From positions 7,430,207 through 7,494,206 of the forward strand of contig OZ037767.1 in the NCBI GenBank assembly GCA_964035545.1: DNA of 64,000 nt, given 5' to 3'. The notes under the pieces are model-generated. The model searched no databases, had not been told where the DNA came from, and was given only the letters and a program-made list of their open reading frames with translations. This document shows positions 1-14,000 of the stretch, one piece after another (the first letter of the stretch is position 1; each line of letters begins with the position of its first letter). The stretch is from Bugula neritina. Taxonomy: Eukaryota > Bryozoa > Gymnolaemata > Cheilostomatida > Bugulidae. Made by a program: the position numbers and the translations under genes.

Positions 1-2379
1 ACTGCTAAATGCAGGACTAGTAAGCTGTAGAATACAAATGACCAGGATGGAACATTAAGTAAGTAGTATTTAATAGGTGATTGATTTTCATACAGAACCA
101 CGTGCAAATTATCCCCTACTCAGTATAGACATGCCAGTACAGATTAAACTGGCAAAAGGGTGTGTACCTGAGAGCATAATAACAAAGTATTTACAAACAG
201 CCCAGCTAATAAGTGTTTTAATAGTTAGGTAGAGTTCAGTATGCAGTGAGCACATTATAATTAGACTATAATAGTAGTATGAGAACTCAAACTGGAGGCC
301 ACAGGTAAGATGAATGCAATGATCCACACACGGCCTTAATGAGCAAAGTTAAATTATATACCGAAAATCAAGAGAAAGCATTGAGGCGAGTTGACATTAT
401 TCTAACTATATAGATACTATGTAAATACAGTTATATCAAGCCACAGTCTGATTATACAACAGTACTACAGATAAGTTAGCTGACAAAATCTCAAGAGGCA
501 GAGAATATTAATTTTCCAGCATGCTGTCCATAAGCATGATCTTCATAGGAAGAAATAAGCTGAGGTATAAGGCAGTTTAGCATGCAACATCACACTCCGT
601 CAATTAATCACTAAACCATTATAACATGAACTATGTGATTTACATGCTAAGTTTGTCGTAGCAGCAAGCCAAAATAAAGGTCTATTTTAAAGTTGCTAGT
701 AATGAGTGCAGTATGAAAAGATAATCAATAAATGTTGGTATTCCATACACTGCTATCGAGAGGGCATGGCTCAGATGGGATTTTTCATTAACTTTATGAT
801 TAGTATTATATATAGCCTATTAGATAGAACATTACGTAGAGCTGAGTAAATAAATTAGTAATTGAAGTGTAGAAAGTCATGTTGCCATTCCATATGTGTA
901 ATAGTAGCCTTATATGACAATGAGTTACACTCTCACTCCACACCTGTAAATTACACTGTATACACTATACTGGGGGTCTACAAAATTCAATGTATTTGCT
1001 ATAATGCAGTTGGAAGAAAAATCGAAGATAAATTCTTAGGTAGGATGAAGAGGCTTAGCACAAGGTCCAAGGTCCATTTAACATTGAATAGGTTAGACCT
1101 TGGCAGTATCAAAACGCCCCTTCTTTTCCAAGGAAATACATTTTGCAACATATCACACCTAAAACTAAAACAACTTATAAATTTTGCAAAAGACTAGTCA
1201 AGTGAATAGCTTAAGATTTCGGATTTCCATTGAATAACCCAGTGTTGAGCTTATAGATGGTCCCATTAAAATTGATTATGAGACAAATTTGCACTCATTT
1301 CATGGTAATTCAACTGAAAATAGATCTTATAGTCTTATATTTCATGTTACTGACGTGTTTATGTGAAAAAAATTGATACTACATATAACGTGAAAAAGTG
1401 ACTTGAGCTATATATGCTTATACTCTATTTCTATCCATAAATACTCTATAACATCTTTTCATTTTGATAATTACTAAGAATGTCAACTGAATATGATATC
1501 ATTAACAAATATTAATTAGAATATGGGTTCCAAGCTTCATGACTAGATGTAAAGAAACTAACAGAAATTTACTGAAATTCAATTGTGAAAGTAACTCATT
1601 GAAACGCACACTAAACTGGCACATGAAGTGTAAATAGCAAAAACTGATATAAATTTAATAGTCAAGTAAATGCTATTAACATTTATTAAAACAAGTTGCA
1701 TAAGTAAGAAAATATTGAGTTAATTTTGTGATCGAAATAGTAAGATTATTAAAAATGAAAATAACATGATTTACCACAATGTACATACTAGTAACTTATA
1801 TATACAATACACATTTAGTTGAAATGACGGTCTGTTACGCTTAAGTAATACAACTAATAGCTACACCTAGTACCTGTATCTTTAATATTCATTATACGTC
1901 AAGTTCTAAGTGATAGTTCTCGTATTTTCTTTATAGAAGTATCTATAATTATATGGATCCTTATAGCATTGATAAAATATCCCAATTCACTAAGCCTAGT
2001 CAATAGGCACATATTTGCCAAATGGGCAAGGGCCAACACTTGCAGCACTGTACTTATATTGTTACAGTCATCATCATAGTGAGATTATATTTAGCAATAC
2101 TAAAAAACAATTATAAATAGCAAATACAATAACAATATTCACTCAAGAACTAAGAGTTTCTGTAATAGCCAAACTGAAAGTAATATTCTGTCTGAGTTTT
2201 ATTCTTAAATTAAAATATCAAAATGATTATTTTGCTATAATTGATGTTAGATATAACTAATACTTTTATTTAAAATAAAAACAAATATCAAATTCTGATT
2301 TTAAGTAAAAGTAAGAATCATGCACTCATGTCTGTACTTACACCATTACTACCACATTAAGTTTAACTAAATTATGGAC

Positions 2380-2660
2380 TCATAGTCATTCACTGATACT
2401 AATAGTAATACTAATAGTTAATAGTTATCGCTATTAAAGTATTAGTATTACTGATACTAATAATAGTAATACTAGTAGTGAACTAGTACTAGTAGTAGTA
2501 CTAATTCTAATAGTAATACTAAGTCTAATAGTAATACTAATACTAATACTAATAGTAATAGTATTATTACTCATTACTATTATGAGTATTACTATTAGTA
2601 TTAGTGTTACTATTATTATTAGTATTAGTAATAGTCATAGACTAATAGTGTTAATAACAG
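2380..2660. repeat. Cryptic simple repeat of ATACTAATAGT words
   Basis: The stretch is built almost entirely from the words ACTAATAGTAAT and its reverse complement, with about 270 bases of imperfect trinucleotide-like repetition. Runs on both strands alternate, so the transcript could fold on itself. Similar words recur near 21730-21960, 29080-29160 and 42250-42300. Confidence 0.7.
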
Positions 2661-4599
2661 TATTTCATAAATTTTACTTATAAAACTAAGTCATACTGAT
2701 ACTGTACCTGTTGGCAACATCAAGTTGAAGTTCAATATTAACAAAACATATTGGAAATAAAATTGAAATACAATATCAATATCATTCATTGCTACTCTGA
2801 AGATGGGCACAGTGGTGCCCGAAATATCAGTATAATTACTTTGCATAATAAAGTAATAAATCAACAATGTTTCTCGTATACTTGAAGTTATTCAAAATAT
2901 CAATAGAATAAGAATAAAGAATAACTAATATTATTATAATTATTATCATTATGTCTTACTCTTAGTTATTCACTACTATTGATTCGTTTTATCAGCTTTA
3001 AAATTTGCCACTACCAAATAAATATCCAGAACACCTGTAACTATAAATAACAATTAGCTGAAGGAAGAAATTGAGGTTTCTTATTAATAATTTTATCCCT
3101 CTCTTTTCATGTTAAGATTTATTATTGTATTGAACAAGTTGATATTAACAAGTTGATATTAGCTCCGCAGCAATCAATATATATTCCTTGACCTTAGCAC
3201 TAGTGCGCGTACACTGTGGTACCCATTGAAATGGTAAATTTCAATTCAGTAGTTGTGCCCACTCCATCATAACTTCGCGGAACATTACAATGAAATTATC
3301 TTATGACCAATAGCCAAGAGGTGTTTCACGGAATTTTTCCAACACGGGTAAAATTTGTGCTATCAAATGTTTCAGCTCTGATAGTTTCTGGTTTCTGCCT
3401 TAAGACATTTGACATTTCGTCTCTATGAAGCGTGGCCTATTGCAAATGGTCGAAGTGGCATAGCTAAAAAGGGATTACTAGTGCTATGGGGCCTCAAGTT
3501 TTGCATAACTCCTAGAAAGTGGAATGTCAGAGAAAATGTGCCAGAGAGATAGCCCTGGCTGTCTACAGAAATGGTGCTGCTAAATTGTAAAATGCTAGCT
3601 TTTATATTCATTCTATATATTATAGCTTGTTGGCTATAAATGCAAAAACCATAGTGCAAAAAACATAGCTCCTTGTTGATTTTAGTTGCCTTTTGTCAGG
3701 AATATTCTTCTATAGAGATATTTGTAAGTAGGTCCTATAAGAATTGACAAGTTTTTCTGTGTTATTGATGTGTTTATAAGGCTGAAAATTATTTACATAT
3801 GTTTTTGTGTAGCTACTAGCTTGCAAGTATTAATTATCTTTTCTTCTAGAGTAAAAGTCAAAAAAATAAATTCAAAAGTAATGAATATATTATGCTTGTT
3901 GCTATGCAAAGAGAAAATTCCTGGTGCAGTACCCTCTTGCAAAGTCAAGCTTTTTAGTTTAAGATCTTATTTTAGGATAAAATTTCAATCTGCAGCATGG
4001 TAAAAAATAAATATCATGCATTAAAAAAAGGCACCGAGGTTATATAAATATTAGCATCATCCGCAGGTAATAATTGCTATCCTCCTCAATTAATTTAAGA
4101 TATGTATGCACAAAATTTTCTTATAAAAATAAAACAAATTTGTTTTGGCATACTACCATGAAGTTGTGTTTAGCTGATATGCCAAAATAATATGTATGAA
4201 TAATTAAGTACTGCATAGATGTGGCACATACCCACGAGTCTTTAACTCATGTTCAACTAATATTGACCATTTTACATGATGAGACCTGTAGCAATTTGGA
4301 TTGCGTTTGTGAAGGGCCAAATTAATTTTGAGTTGTCTTTCCGAAAGAAAATTCGGTCCTAGTTGACGGATAACACCCTTTGAATGTATGTGACCTGACG
4401 TTTAGAGGTCATAGTTCAATCGCTGTAATAATAGTGTTGCAAATAGGCTGTGGCTTTATCAAACGCAACGACTCCATTCTATTGTTTTATGCCCACGGAG
4501 GGCGGTCATGTTGTGCAGACAGGCTTGCTCATGCTGAGGCCACAGACACAATATTTTTATATGCCTAGGTCACAGTGCTCTGAGCAGTAATAGACACAG

Positions 4600-5100
4600 A
4601 TACAATTTAATATGGCAATTACACTAACAACTGTAATCACATTGAATTTGATAATGATATTGATAATGCCATGGCTATCACCGTTATGTTAAGATTCAAG
4701 TTCAGTAATTCACTAAATGTAGGTGTAACACTAAGAGTAAGTCTAACTCAGTAACTGTAACTGTTACACAAACACTAACTGTTAAACTTGAAGTTTAGGT
4801 CAATAACATTAAACTTAACATTAAGTTTAACTGCATAGCTATTAACTAATTATTATTATTATGATATAGCTTCTAGTTCTACTATAAGTGAGTAGAACCA
4901 ATAATTAATCAATGACTATGATAATGAGTTATCGTCATAGTTATCATTTACAGTATAATTATATTCATATTCATTTTGGATTAGATATTGGTATGTAATA
5001 ATAGTAATGTTTGTAATAGTAATACTTTGAGTTAATTGTTATTATTATATTCAATTTTAGAATAATTATATCATTATGATTATGATAATGATTAGGCTAA
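4600..5100. repeat. Low-complexity module (ACTAAGAGTAAG / TATTCATATTCA words)
   Basis: This is imperfect repetition of short words such as AACACTAAGAGTAAG, AACTGTAACTGTTAC and TATTCATATTCATTTTGG. The same vocabulary reappears at 25010-25330, 26000-26690, 29080-29470, 41640-41750, 42250-42900 and 61080-61560. No open reading frame or transposon terminus is visible. Confidence 0.5.
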
Positions 5101-8085
5101 AATATCCAATACTTAAGCTGTCAAAGTCCATGGGTAATAAAGTTGAATATGATTTTGTGAAATAAAATGCTCATAAAAATTTAAAAAGTTTTGTTGTAAG
5201 AGCTATTCACCATTATGTAATGGAGCTGCAACTGGATTTGCAATCTTTTAAATAATTGTTTTAGGTGGTTATAAGTTTTGTTATTTTCAGTCTCTAAAGT
5301 CACAAAGGTGGTGAGCTCAGGTTGCAGGTCATCTCCTAAGTGAATTTTTCTGCTGTAATTGTAAATTAATTTGTGTTACTAATAACTATAAGCTATTCTG
5401 AGTCATTTTGGTTTTAGAAGCCCAGGTTTAGTAACACCAACAGCACCATTGTTTCTCACATAAAATACCACCCTTATGCTTATAGCTATCTGCACTCACA
5501 AGAACAGATACTGGCTCAATAAATGAGTATGGTCTAAGAAGTTGATAGCAACATGTTCAAAAATAGCTCTTCGATGTCACTGAGTTAGAAGTTGTGGATT
5601 GAAAATCAATTAGGTAACAGTGTGGGGTCTTCTACTCACTGTTGGCTCTTTTTCAGCCATTAATGTAATGAGTAATGTCATCAATGGATTTAACCATGTG
5701 CAAATGAGGGCAGTGTGCAGTTACTTGTGAAATTACATGTGATGGAATGTTAGTAAGCACATTACTGTAGTGTGGTCTTATATACTATGAGTAAATTTTG
5801 TACCTATGGGAAAAACGCTAAGTTGGTCATGTAGCCAGGGTACCCCTGCAGCTACCTATGAAACTGATTGTGATACCAACAAGTTTCAAGCTAAGATAAT
5901 TACAGAGAAATAATTCAAGTCTGGTACTACTTAATTGCATTTTGCTTATTGGATCGCAAGTGTGTACGGCTTGCAACTATTTAAACTATTTTACTAAGTC
6001 AACTAGGAAGAAGTAATTTCAAATGCGCAAATCAGATCCCTCCGCTTGACCTTGGTCTGTGCATTAGTTTTGAACACATCAACTTTTTTTTTAAATCCTC
6101 AACTAATGAGTTTATTCAACTGTCAATGTTTTAGCTTTAAACTTTACCCAAACGCATGCTGACAGCATTACCTGAGTACTTTCAAAGTATTTTACCATGA
6201 CTTCAGATGCAAAACAGCCAATGGCAACAAGTAGAAGTTAAAAGTTAATAGTAATACTACGTAACACATTTTGAAGCTTCTTCATGATTTTCAAATTAGC
6301 CCTTGATTACATATAGAACTACCAATATTGGCACAAAATTAGGTTAGGCGAAGTACGTTTTTCACTGTTTGAGTATTAATTTCTGTTCTTGCATATATTG
6401 ATTGAACTATGCAAAACTAAATCTGATCTCTTACATACATCATTTGCCTTTTTGAGGTCACATTCAAATTGTACTAGCAATAATATAGAGATTAGGCCAA
6501 CTGGAAATTTTATAACCTAAATGTCAATGGCTCTTACAAACAGCTAAGAGCTGGTAAATATATGGTGTATCTCAGCAGCAAAGTTGAGTAGATTGTCTCT
6601 ATTTAAATACAATATAATATTATCTATCTTGAGATAAGGAGTCCGATCAGGAAGCACCTATTATATAGCTATCTGACTACAAATAATGTAGGCATACTCA
6701 CTATTTGTTTGTGTATACGTATACGTATTAACTGTAATGTACATCATGCAAATAGAAATACTAAATGTCTCTTACAGACCAGCTGTCATGCATTCAAAAG
6801 CAACTAGCTTGCTTATTTGCTCACTTCATGCCAAGTGCATATCTAGGCTACCAAGGAAAACAACTTCACTCATTAAGGAGTTTCCAATCTTGCAATATCT
6901 GTTTTGTGCAAAAGAGTGTTAAATATAAACTGTAAAACTATATATCTGTTTAACTATTACAGAAGTAACTAATAATCGTTGAGAATTCAGCAAATGGTGT
7001 GAAAACTTAATGACTTTATTCACCAAAACTTTTCAAATATTTTAAGCTAGAAAAACAGAATAACTATAATTTGGTATTTTATTTTGCTTGCCACTGCTTA
7101 TGCCTTATAGTGTAAACATTTCAGATTGTGCCGTGTGTGCACCAAATACTGTTTTGACTGTTGTAGCTTGTTTCCATGGCCCAGGAGATAATGGTGAAGT
7201 AGAGTAATATTACTCTTAATTATGGCCAATTTTCGAAAATTATTGTGAGTATTACTAAGCATCAGAACATTGTCTATTAATCAAATATTTGTAGTAGGAC
7301 ATACTGCCTGATCACTTGAACTATCAAACATTTTATTGAAATTTTTCTACTAAATTTGTTAATGCTAATATAAAACTGTAGTGTCAGGTTTTGACTGTAG
7401 GTAGTCAAAGATGTTAGAGTTATAATTTGACAGCTCTTTATTGCACTAAATATTACAAGCAACTGAACTAAGAACAAAGAACATAGGTAGCACACATAAG
7501 TAGATACATGTAGCTATAAAAAAGCTATTACAGATGAGGATGTGGTAATAAGCAGCTAAGTACAGTAGGCATAAGCTGAGAAACAAAAGCACATTGAAAT
7601 AACATCAACTGATTCAATGTGTGGCTATAAACATATTTACTGACAACAAAAGATTCATATTTGTTGAAAGGTTTTACCACTTTTGAAAGATCAATATTCT
7701 TACATTGAAAATATTTTCCCAATAAGAATATGCTGGGCTTTTGCATAAGCTGGGGAAGCTTTTCCCTAATACACGATAGCTTTTCACATATAATCTTAGC
7801 TATATTTTGCTTTTTCACTATCATTATAGCAAATACACAATAGCTAACTTTTTTACTACTATAAAAACCCAGCAGTTTTTCACTTATCCAGACTTGTATC
7901 TCTCACTTGTACTTGCAACTTATTACTCATGAGATAACCTTTATTTACACATTGCTATTTCTTTCAGTCTGCTATATACTATAAGAAATATTTATTTCTC
8001 GCACACGAAAACACAACATAATATTTTATGTAAGATTGTTTTGTAAAAGCATTGTTTGGTGTTAATAATTATAAACTATTTGTAG

Positions 8086-11000
8086 GTTTCTATGCCATCG
8101 CAAAAGCTACCACCAGTTGATCAACTGTATACTTTTGTTTATAATAGCATTTTTCTGCTATCAAATATCCATCAACCGCCAGCATGGACTACTTTCAACT
8201 AAACCTCAAGTTGTTATTACTTCTGTTGCTAAGACCAGACCTGCCCAGCCCAGAGACCACATATTAGGTAAATAGACTTATCATGTCTGAATATGTTATC
8301 AGGAAATGCTAATGGTTCTTTTACCTACAAACATGGGGGCCAAAACCTACTCTCTCGATATTTTAATAAAGGTAAAAAAGCTAATTCATTGCTAAAGTTT
8401 AGTGACTCGTGTCAAGTGTTGGGGAACACGAGGCCCTTTTCTAGCAAAGACCAATTCACTAAACTCGCATTTTTAAATAAAATATGTGTAATGATGTTTT
8501 CATATCAATAATACAAGGAGGAGGAGGAGCAAAGTTAGACATTCAAAATATTGCATCTCTTTGCACTAGAAATGGGGACAAGAGTAAATTTTGCTATTTT
8601 TTGCAGTATCTTTATCGCGAGTTGTTATATTGCCAAATACATTCAACTCTTGACTTTGTAAAAGTTAAAACACTTTTTTTATTATGTTCTCTGTCTCTAA
8701 AGATGCTATTTTAAATCAAGTTTATCTAACCTCTTTAAAATTTGCTGCTTTTGTTATATAATATGACATTTCTTACTGCTTCACTGTTTGATAATTTCAT
8801 GCTTCGAAAGAATGTATGGGGACAGGGTTAATGCAAATCTATCCCATTCCAAGCATGGGAACATAGAGATAGTAAAACTAGAAGGTAACCTACTTAGTTC
8901 AACATCTTTTTTATCACATAGAATTCAGCTGTTCAGCTCGTAATTATGCTTTTGACTCATTTTAGGCAGCCAACTGAAGAGCATTCTTCCTGTGACTACA
9001 GAAAGTACTTCTAGTTCATTTGACACATTCTCATTACCCAGACGGATGAGTTGCCAGAAACCTGCATCAACATCTATAATAATTGCCGAGAAGACCATTC
9101 CCCTAATGACAGTAGCAAAGTGCATCAAGTTTTGCGGGTCTAAGACTGCTTTGTACGCTGCACTGTTCAATGGTAGCTCGTGCTACTGCACGCATGTACA
9201 CGGCTCCAAGAATCTAGATAAAGATTCTAATTGCAATGTTGCATGCAGCGGGGATCTCTCTCTGAGATGTGGGGGCTCTGATAGGTGGATGTTTTATAAA
9301 ATTGGTGCGTTCAAGTTATTCAGCTCAGATTGCTAAATGTTTTACCAGACTCTATTTCAACAGTTGAACCTAGTGAAGTTTTTATTTAGCTTAAAACCCT
9401 GTAATGACACTTTTTGATTTCAGAAAGTACATACCACATTTTAACTCATATAAACTAATAATGACAGGCATAGTTCTAGGCTGGCTATTATGAGTATATT
9501 CTGCGTAGAAGGTGTTTTGCTAAGGTTGTATAAATAACCTAAAATCAGTTTGAGGGATAAATTTGTTAAAGTTCTGAGTTGTCTATGAGAACACACATGT
9601 CATGTACATGTCTGATATCTATGATTATTCTATGATTATTTTATGATTCATGGTATAGCCGACTCATTCTGTAACTGACTCACTGTGTAGATGACTCATT
9701 GTACAACTGACTCATTGTGTAGATGACTCATTGTATAGCCAACTCATTCTGTAACTGACTCATTGTGTAGATGACTCATTGTACAGCTGACTCATTGTGT
9801 AAATGACTCATTGTACAGCTGACTCATTGTGTAGATGACTCATTTTATAGCTGACTCATTTTATAGCTGACTCATTGTGTAGCTGACTCATTTTATAGCT
9901 GACTCATTGTATAGCTGACTTATTGTATAGTTGTCTCATTGTACAGCTGAAGCTGATGGTGAGAGAGGTTGGACTACATGGATGTCTTATGGTAGGACTG
10001 AGAAAGATATGAATGTATACAGGACGAGATACAGGGGTTGCCCTGGAGATAAGCGTAGCCGTAGGAGTTGTCTTGTTCATTTACATAAGTCTGGATCAGC
10101 CGTGAAGACCAATGGTAATTCACTTGCCATCTGCTACTCAGTAGTTACTTTAATTTACTAGTTGGTTCGGGTGTTTTTATGTGATACTTTTTAAACTAAA
10201 ACAGGGAAGGAGCACACTACATACGTCTCGCCATTCACAAGTATGAATTGTCAGGTTCACTCTAAACCCAAAACCTTAAGATATTGAAAAGCTTTTCTTC
10301 TTTACTACAAGGCGTGATGTTATTAATCCAACCAGTTCCCAACCACAATAGTCCCATTACCTTACTGTCTATTGAAAAGATCCATTTTTTGTAGGTGGTG
10401 GCATTTTTAGAGGTTTTTTATTTAACACATTTTCTGTAAAATATTGAAGATATTTTGTTGATGTACTTTAATTTTCCCAAATTTATTTGCAGGTAATCGA
10501 GTTATCAAAGACCATTTTATTGGCTGCTTTACAAACCAAGCTTGGGACTTGCCTGATAATCGGCTAATCTTGGCTAAATACTCCGTGAATACATTTGAGG
10601 ACTGCATAATTTCCTGCCAGACTATCGGATCTCTCTATTCAGTTCTCAATGTAATACTTTTTACACTCAAATTGTACTATTTAGACTAATCATGACCAGT
10701 TCTCTCAACCAATCATTATCATTTGACAGGCCAGATTTAAACTTCCAAAAAGCTGAGCTTATATTTCTTTCACATAGAAATAGCCAATAAAGCAAAAGTT
10801 TGCTATATTACCACAATGTAGAAAGTAGCAAACTAATGGCTGTCTTATGGTGGTGCTCATAATACTTCTCATCTCAGTCGCAGGCTTTTTTTTCCCGAAT
10901 TCTATTCTCTTGATTTTTAGGTTAAAAACTGCATCTGCTCAAACTCTTTGGGTTGGAGTCGTCCCATTGACACGTGTGTCTATGGGTTCGGTGCACTAGT

Positions 11001-14000
11001 ATTCTCTACCTCGGTGCTGAGTTCTGATGGAGTCATTTTGAAGGTATGTAATAGGATCTTTCAAAGGCTTTCTCTATTGTGTACCAGGATGGATATCATG
11101 GGCAACCTATGACTGTATGGCAGGCCTATAATATATGAAATCAGTGCTTTGCAGTAAAACGAAAATCTCACGTGGTTGTGCTACATTCAAATACTATGTG
11201 GAAATTCTAGTTTTTTTTTGGGGGGGGGGAGGTGGGTTCAAATTCTTGCATATAGCTTCTAATATAGAACGCAGGCTTTTCTCAATTTTTCCTTTACTCC
11301 ACCTACCTCTATCTACCTACATGCCATTAAGGTAAAATATCTCAACAGGAAAAGCAGTTATCTCGATAAAAAAAAGCACTTGAAGTCATTACAGATTTCT
11401 GCATTTTTTTTTCAATAACTTTAAAAGCACATTTTTGCTAAATTGGCAAATTTTATGCAATGAAAATGCTATTTTTTATCCTTGTCATCACCCAGCTTCA
11501 GTGTGGGAGACTCTAACATGTCCACTGTTTGTGTATAAACAGGCTGTTTGCAGTATGATCTATTGATGAGGGCACCACATTGTAATGTTGATTTGTCTTT
11601 CATCCACAATTAGCTACTACAAAAAGCCAGCTCTCTTGCTACTATTATTAACCTAAAAGCATTCAGCTTGATATATTCATTGAATTTATTGTCATGTCCT
11701 TTAACCCTTTGAATGCATGTTGTAGCTGCCTTTGTTTTTTTAATTAAAAAAAACAAAGTCTGCTGCAAAATTATGCCAAGGTTTCTCTTACAATTGATGT
11801 GGTTTCTAAATCAACATCTGCTTTATAAGTTGCTGTAGCTATACCAGCATGCTTTGCTATAATTAGATCGATAGTTTAACCCAGTGATAGATCTTAGCGT
11901 ATGATGACTATCTGCATTCATGAAGATAGCTATTGTGACTTTGCCTTCAACTATGAAAGTAGGTTTAAATAGCATGCACATTCTTATGTCACAACTTACA
12001 TAACTTTATATAATATAATAACTGCTCAAATAGACTAACTTTTAATTTGGTGCTGTAATTGCTCTTGAATGCAGTAACACAAACATTTCCATAGCCAAAA
12101 ATCTTCTGTTGTCTTTATAAATTTTGGTATTGGGGTGCGGATTGCAAATCTCATGTCACTTTACTCTCACTTGAATAATTTTGTGAAATGTTTAACATTA
12201 ATTAATGTGAAAACTACATACCACATGAAAGTAGATGAGGTTTATATATCAGTACATAGTATATTAGCATAGTTCCTGGTATTTTTTTGCATTTACTCTT
12301 TGTTTTTTTGTAGCAGTTGACAAGGTATATGAGTTGTTTATATGTATATGTAAGATATAACTAGGTTATGAAAAGAAACAGTGGATGTTATGTCCTTAGT
12401 CTCTGTAGTGTAGAACTTTAATTTGAACTTACACCAGACTTATTCGTATAATAATTGATACTGTAGCTGTGGTTAGGCTGAAGATAAAAATGCTGGTTCT
12501 ACTTGTCAACTAGTTGGCTAAAATCTACTACACACAATCAAACTTTAGAATGGTCCCCATGGAAAATCAATACTTTTAAAACTTGAATGTGTATGGTAGT
12601 TCCTAGTTTGTAATCTTTCTCGAATGTTTAATAAATATCTCCCTGCACAGTGACTAGGTAGCATAATATATAACTCACAACTCTCTATTCAATTACCATA
12701 GGATACAAGTATTATATGATAGGAATTATAAGAACATAAACTAGTTCAACTAGTAGCCAATGTCTATTTCATGCTCTTTTGTAAACCAATAATCATTCTA
12801 CTATCAATTCTATGCTAACACCTGTATCTGCTATTCACCCATTGTCATTCATATGTTAAGTTGTTAAGTTGTTGAAGGTGTAGATATTGTAGTTTTGTAT
12901 ATATTTTGTGTTTAAACAGGCTGTGCAATCTCATATGACAGAAATGCATACTGTTATCATTTTATTTCGAGATGGAATTTACTTAGCATTTTGTGTAGTT
13001 TATGACCGTTTTTCGTAAAAGTTATATTATTATGTATTTTATCCAAACCTTTATTTTTTAGTTTTGTTTTAATGTTGAATGTGTGTTTTGCAGTTTGAAG
13101 AGCGGCTGACACAGCGCCAAGTTGCTGTCGTAGCTCACTACAGAGGTGGCAGCACCTTTGCCTCCCTCATGTTCAGCAGCTACCCTAATTCCTTGTATGT
13201 GTTTGAACCAGCCAGTGTGTTTGGTACTACGTGGGTTGGAGTCAACAACTCTTTAGCTCGGGAGACAGAAAGGTCGAGAATATTCCTTCAGCGGGTGTGT
13301 ATACAGCGCATATATTCTAAAACTTCTCTTTACTAGGGACAAACAAATCAACAAACTGTCATTCAAATTTCTGCTCATGATTTACTGATAATTTACAACT
13401 GGAAGTTAATAAAGGACCTACTTTCTATCACAAAGCACAATATAAACATATTTAGTTATTAAACATCTTAGCTATTAGTATTTAAAACTTTCCTGCTGGT
13501 CCTAAGACATAAATTTCTCAATTTTTTAAAAAGTTGAATGGAGTTGATTTTCTACTTTGAGTCTTTTGCTGATATTTATAATTTTTTTGTACTTTTTTCT
13601 AGATATATCCGCTCTGGTTCAAATGTCATACCCAAGACCTGCCTGGAGTATGGCTGACCAGGTATCCAGGCTGGGGAACTCAAAACAGTGGCTTCTCAGT
13701 GTTTAACAGCTGTAAAAAGGCTGTTGGGTCCTTGACAGGTCAGTTTATATATAAACCTCGCCCAATTCTGCTAATCAGGAATTATTGATGGACAATCAAT
13801 AAAATTGTGGACTACATAGTACCAGGTTTAACAATGTGAAGCAGTAGCACTATCTTTGTTATGTAAATATAACCACAATGTTTTATATTTTCTTGTCATA
13901 CTATGCATGTGTTCAACAGCTGTAACAGGGTTCAAAAGTCGTTTGTATGGTAACTCTGGTTAGTTGTTTACATTTAGGAGCTTACAAATGCAGTGCATTT

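Larger units (their letters stand above)
1..8085. other. AT-rich intergenic region, no recognised gene
   Basis: No reading frame here resembles a known protein, and the open frames are short with no plausible splice-linked continuation. The region carries stop-rich AT DNA, cryptic simple repeats of the ATACTAATAGT type (about 2380-2650) and a second low-complexity patch near 4600-5100. The unseen first coding exon and promoter of the downstream WSC-sulfotransferase gene must lie in its distal part, because the exon starting at 8086 has no in-frame ATG. I saw no tRNA or rRNA gene. Confidence 0.6.

Noticed and set aside
8293-8714. Two overlapping short frames after the anchor exon
   Set aside because: The phase-1 junction 8267 to 8966 keeps the frame without them, and they have no domain resemblance; intronic.
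11701-11761. TTAACCCTTTGAATGCATG as a second piggyBac-like left end, with a nearby A/T palindrome
   Set aside because: No matching right end at a TTAA was found within the intron; it may be a solo end or chance.
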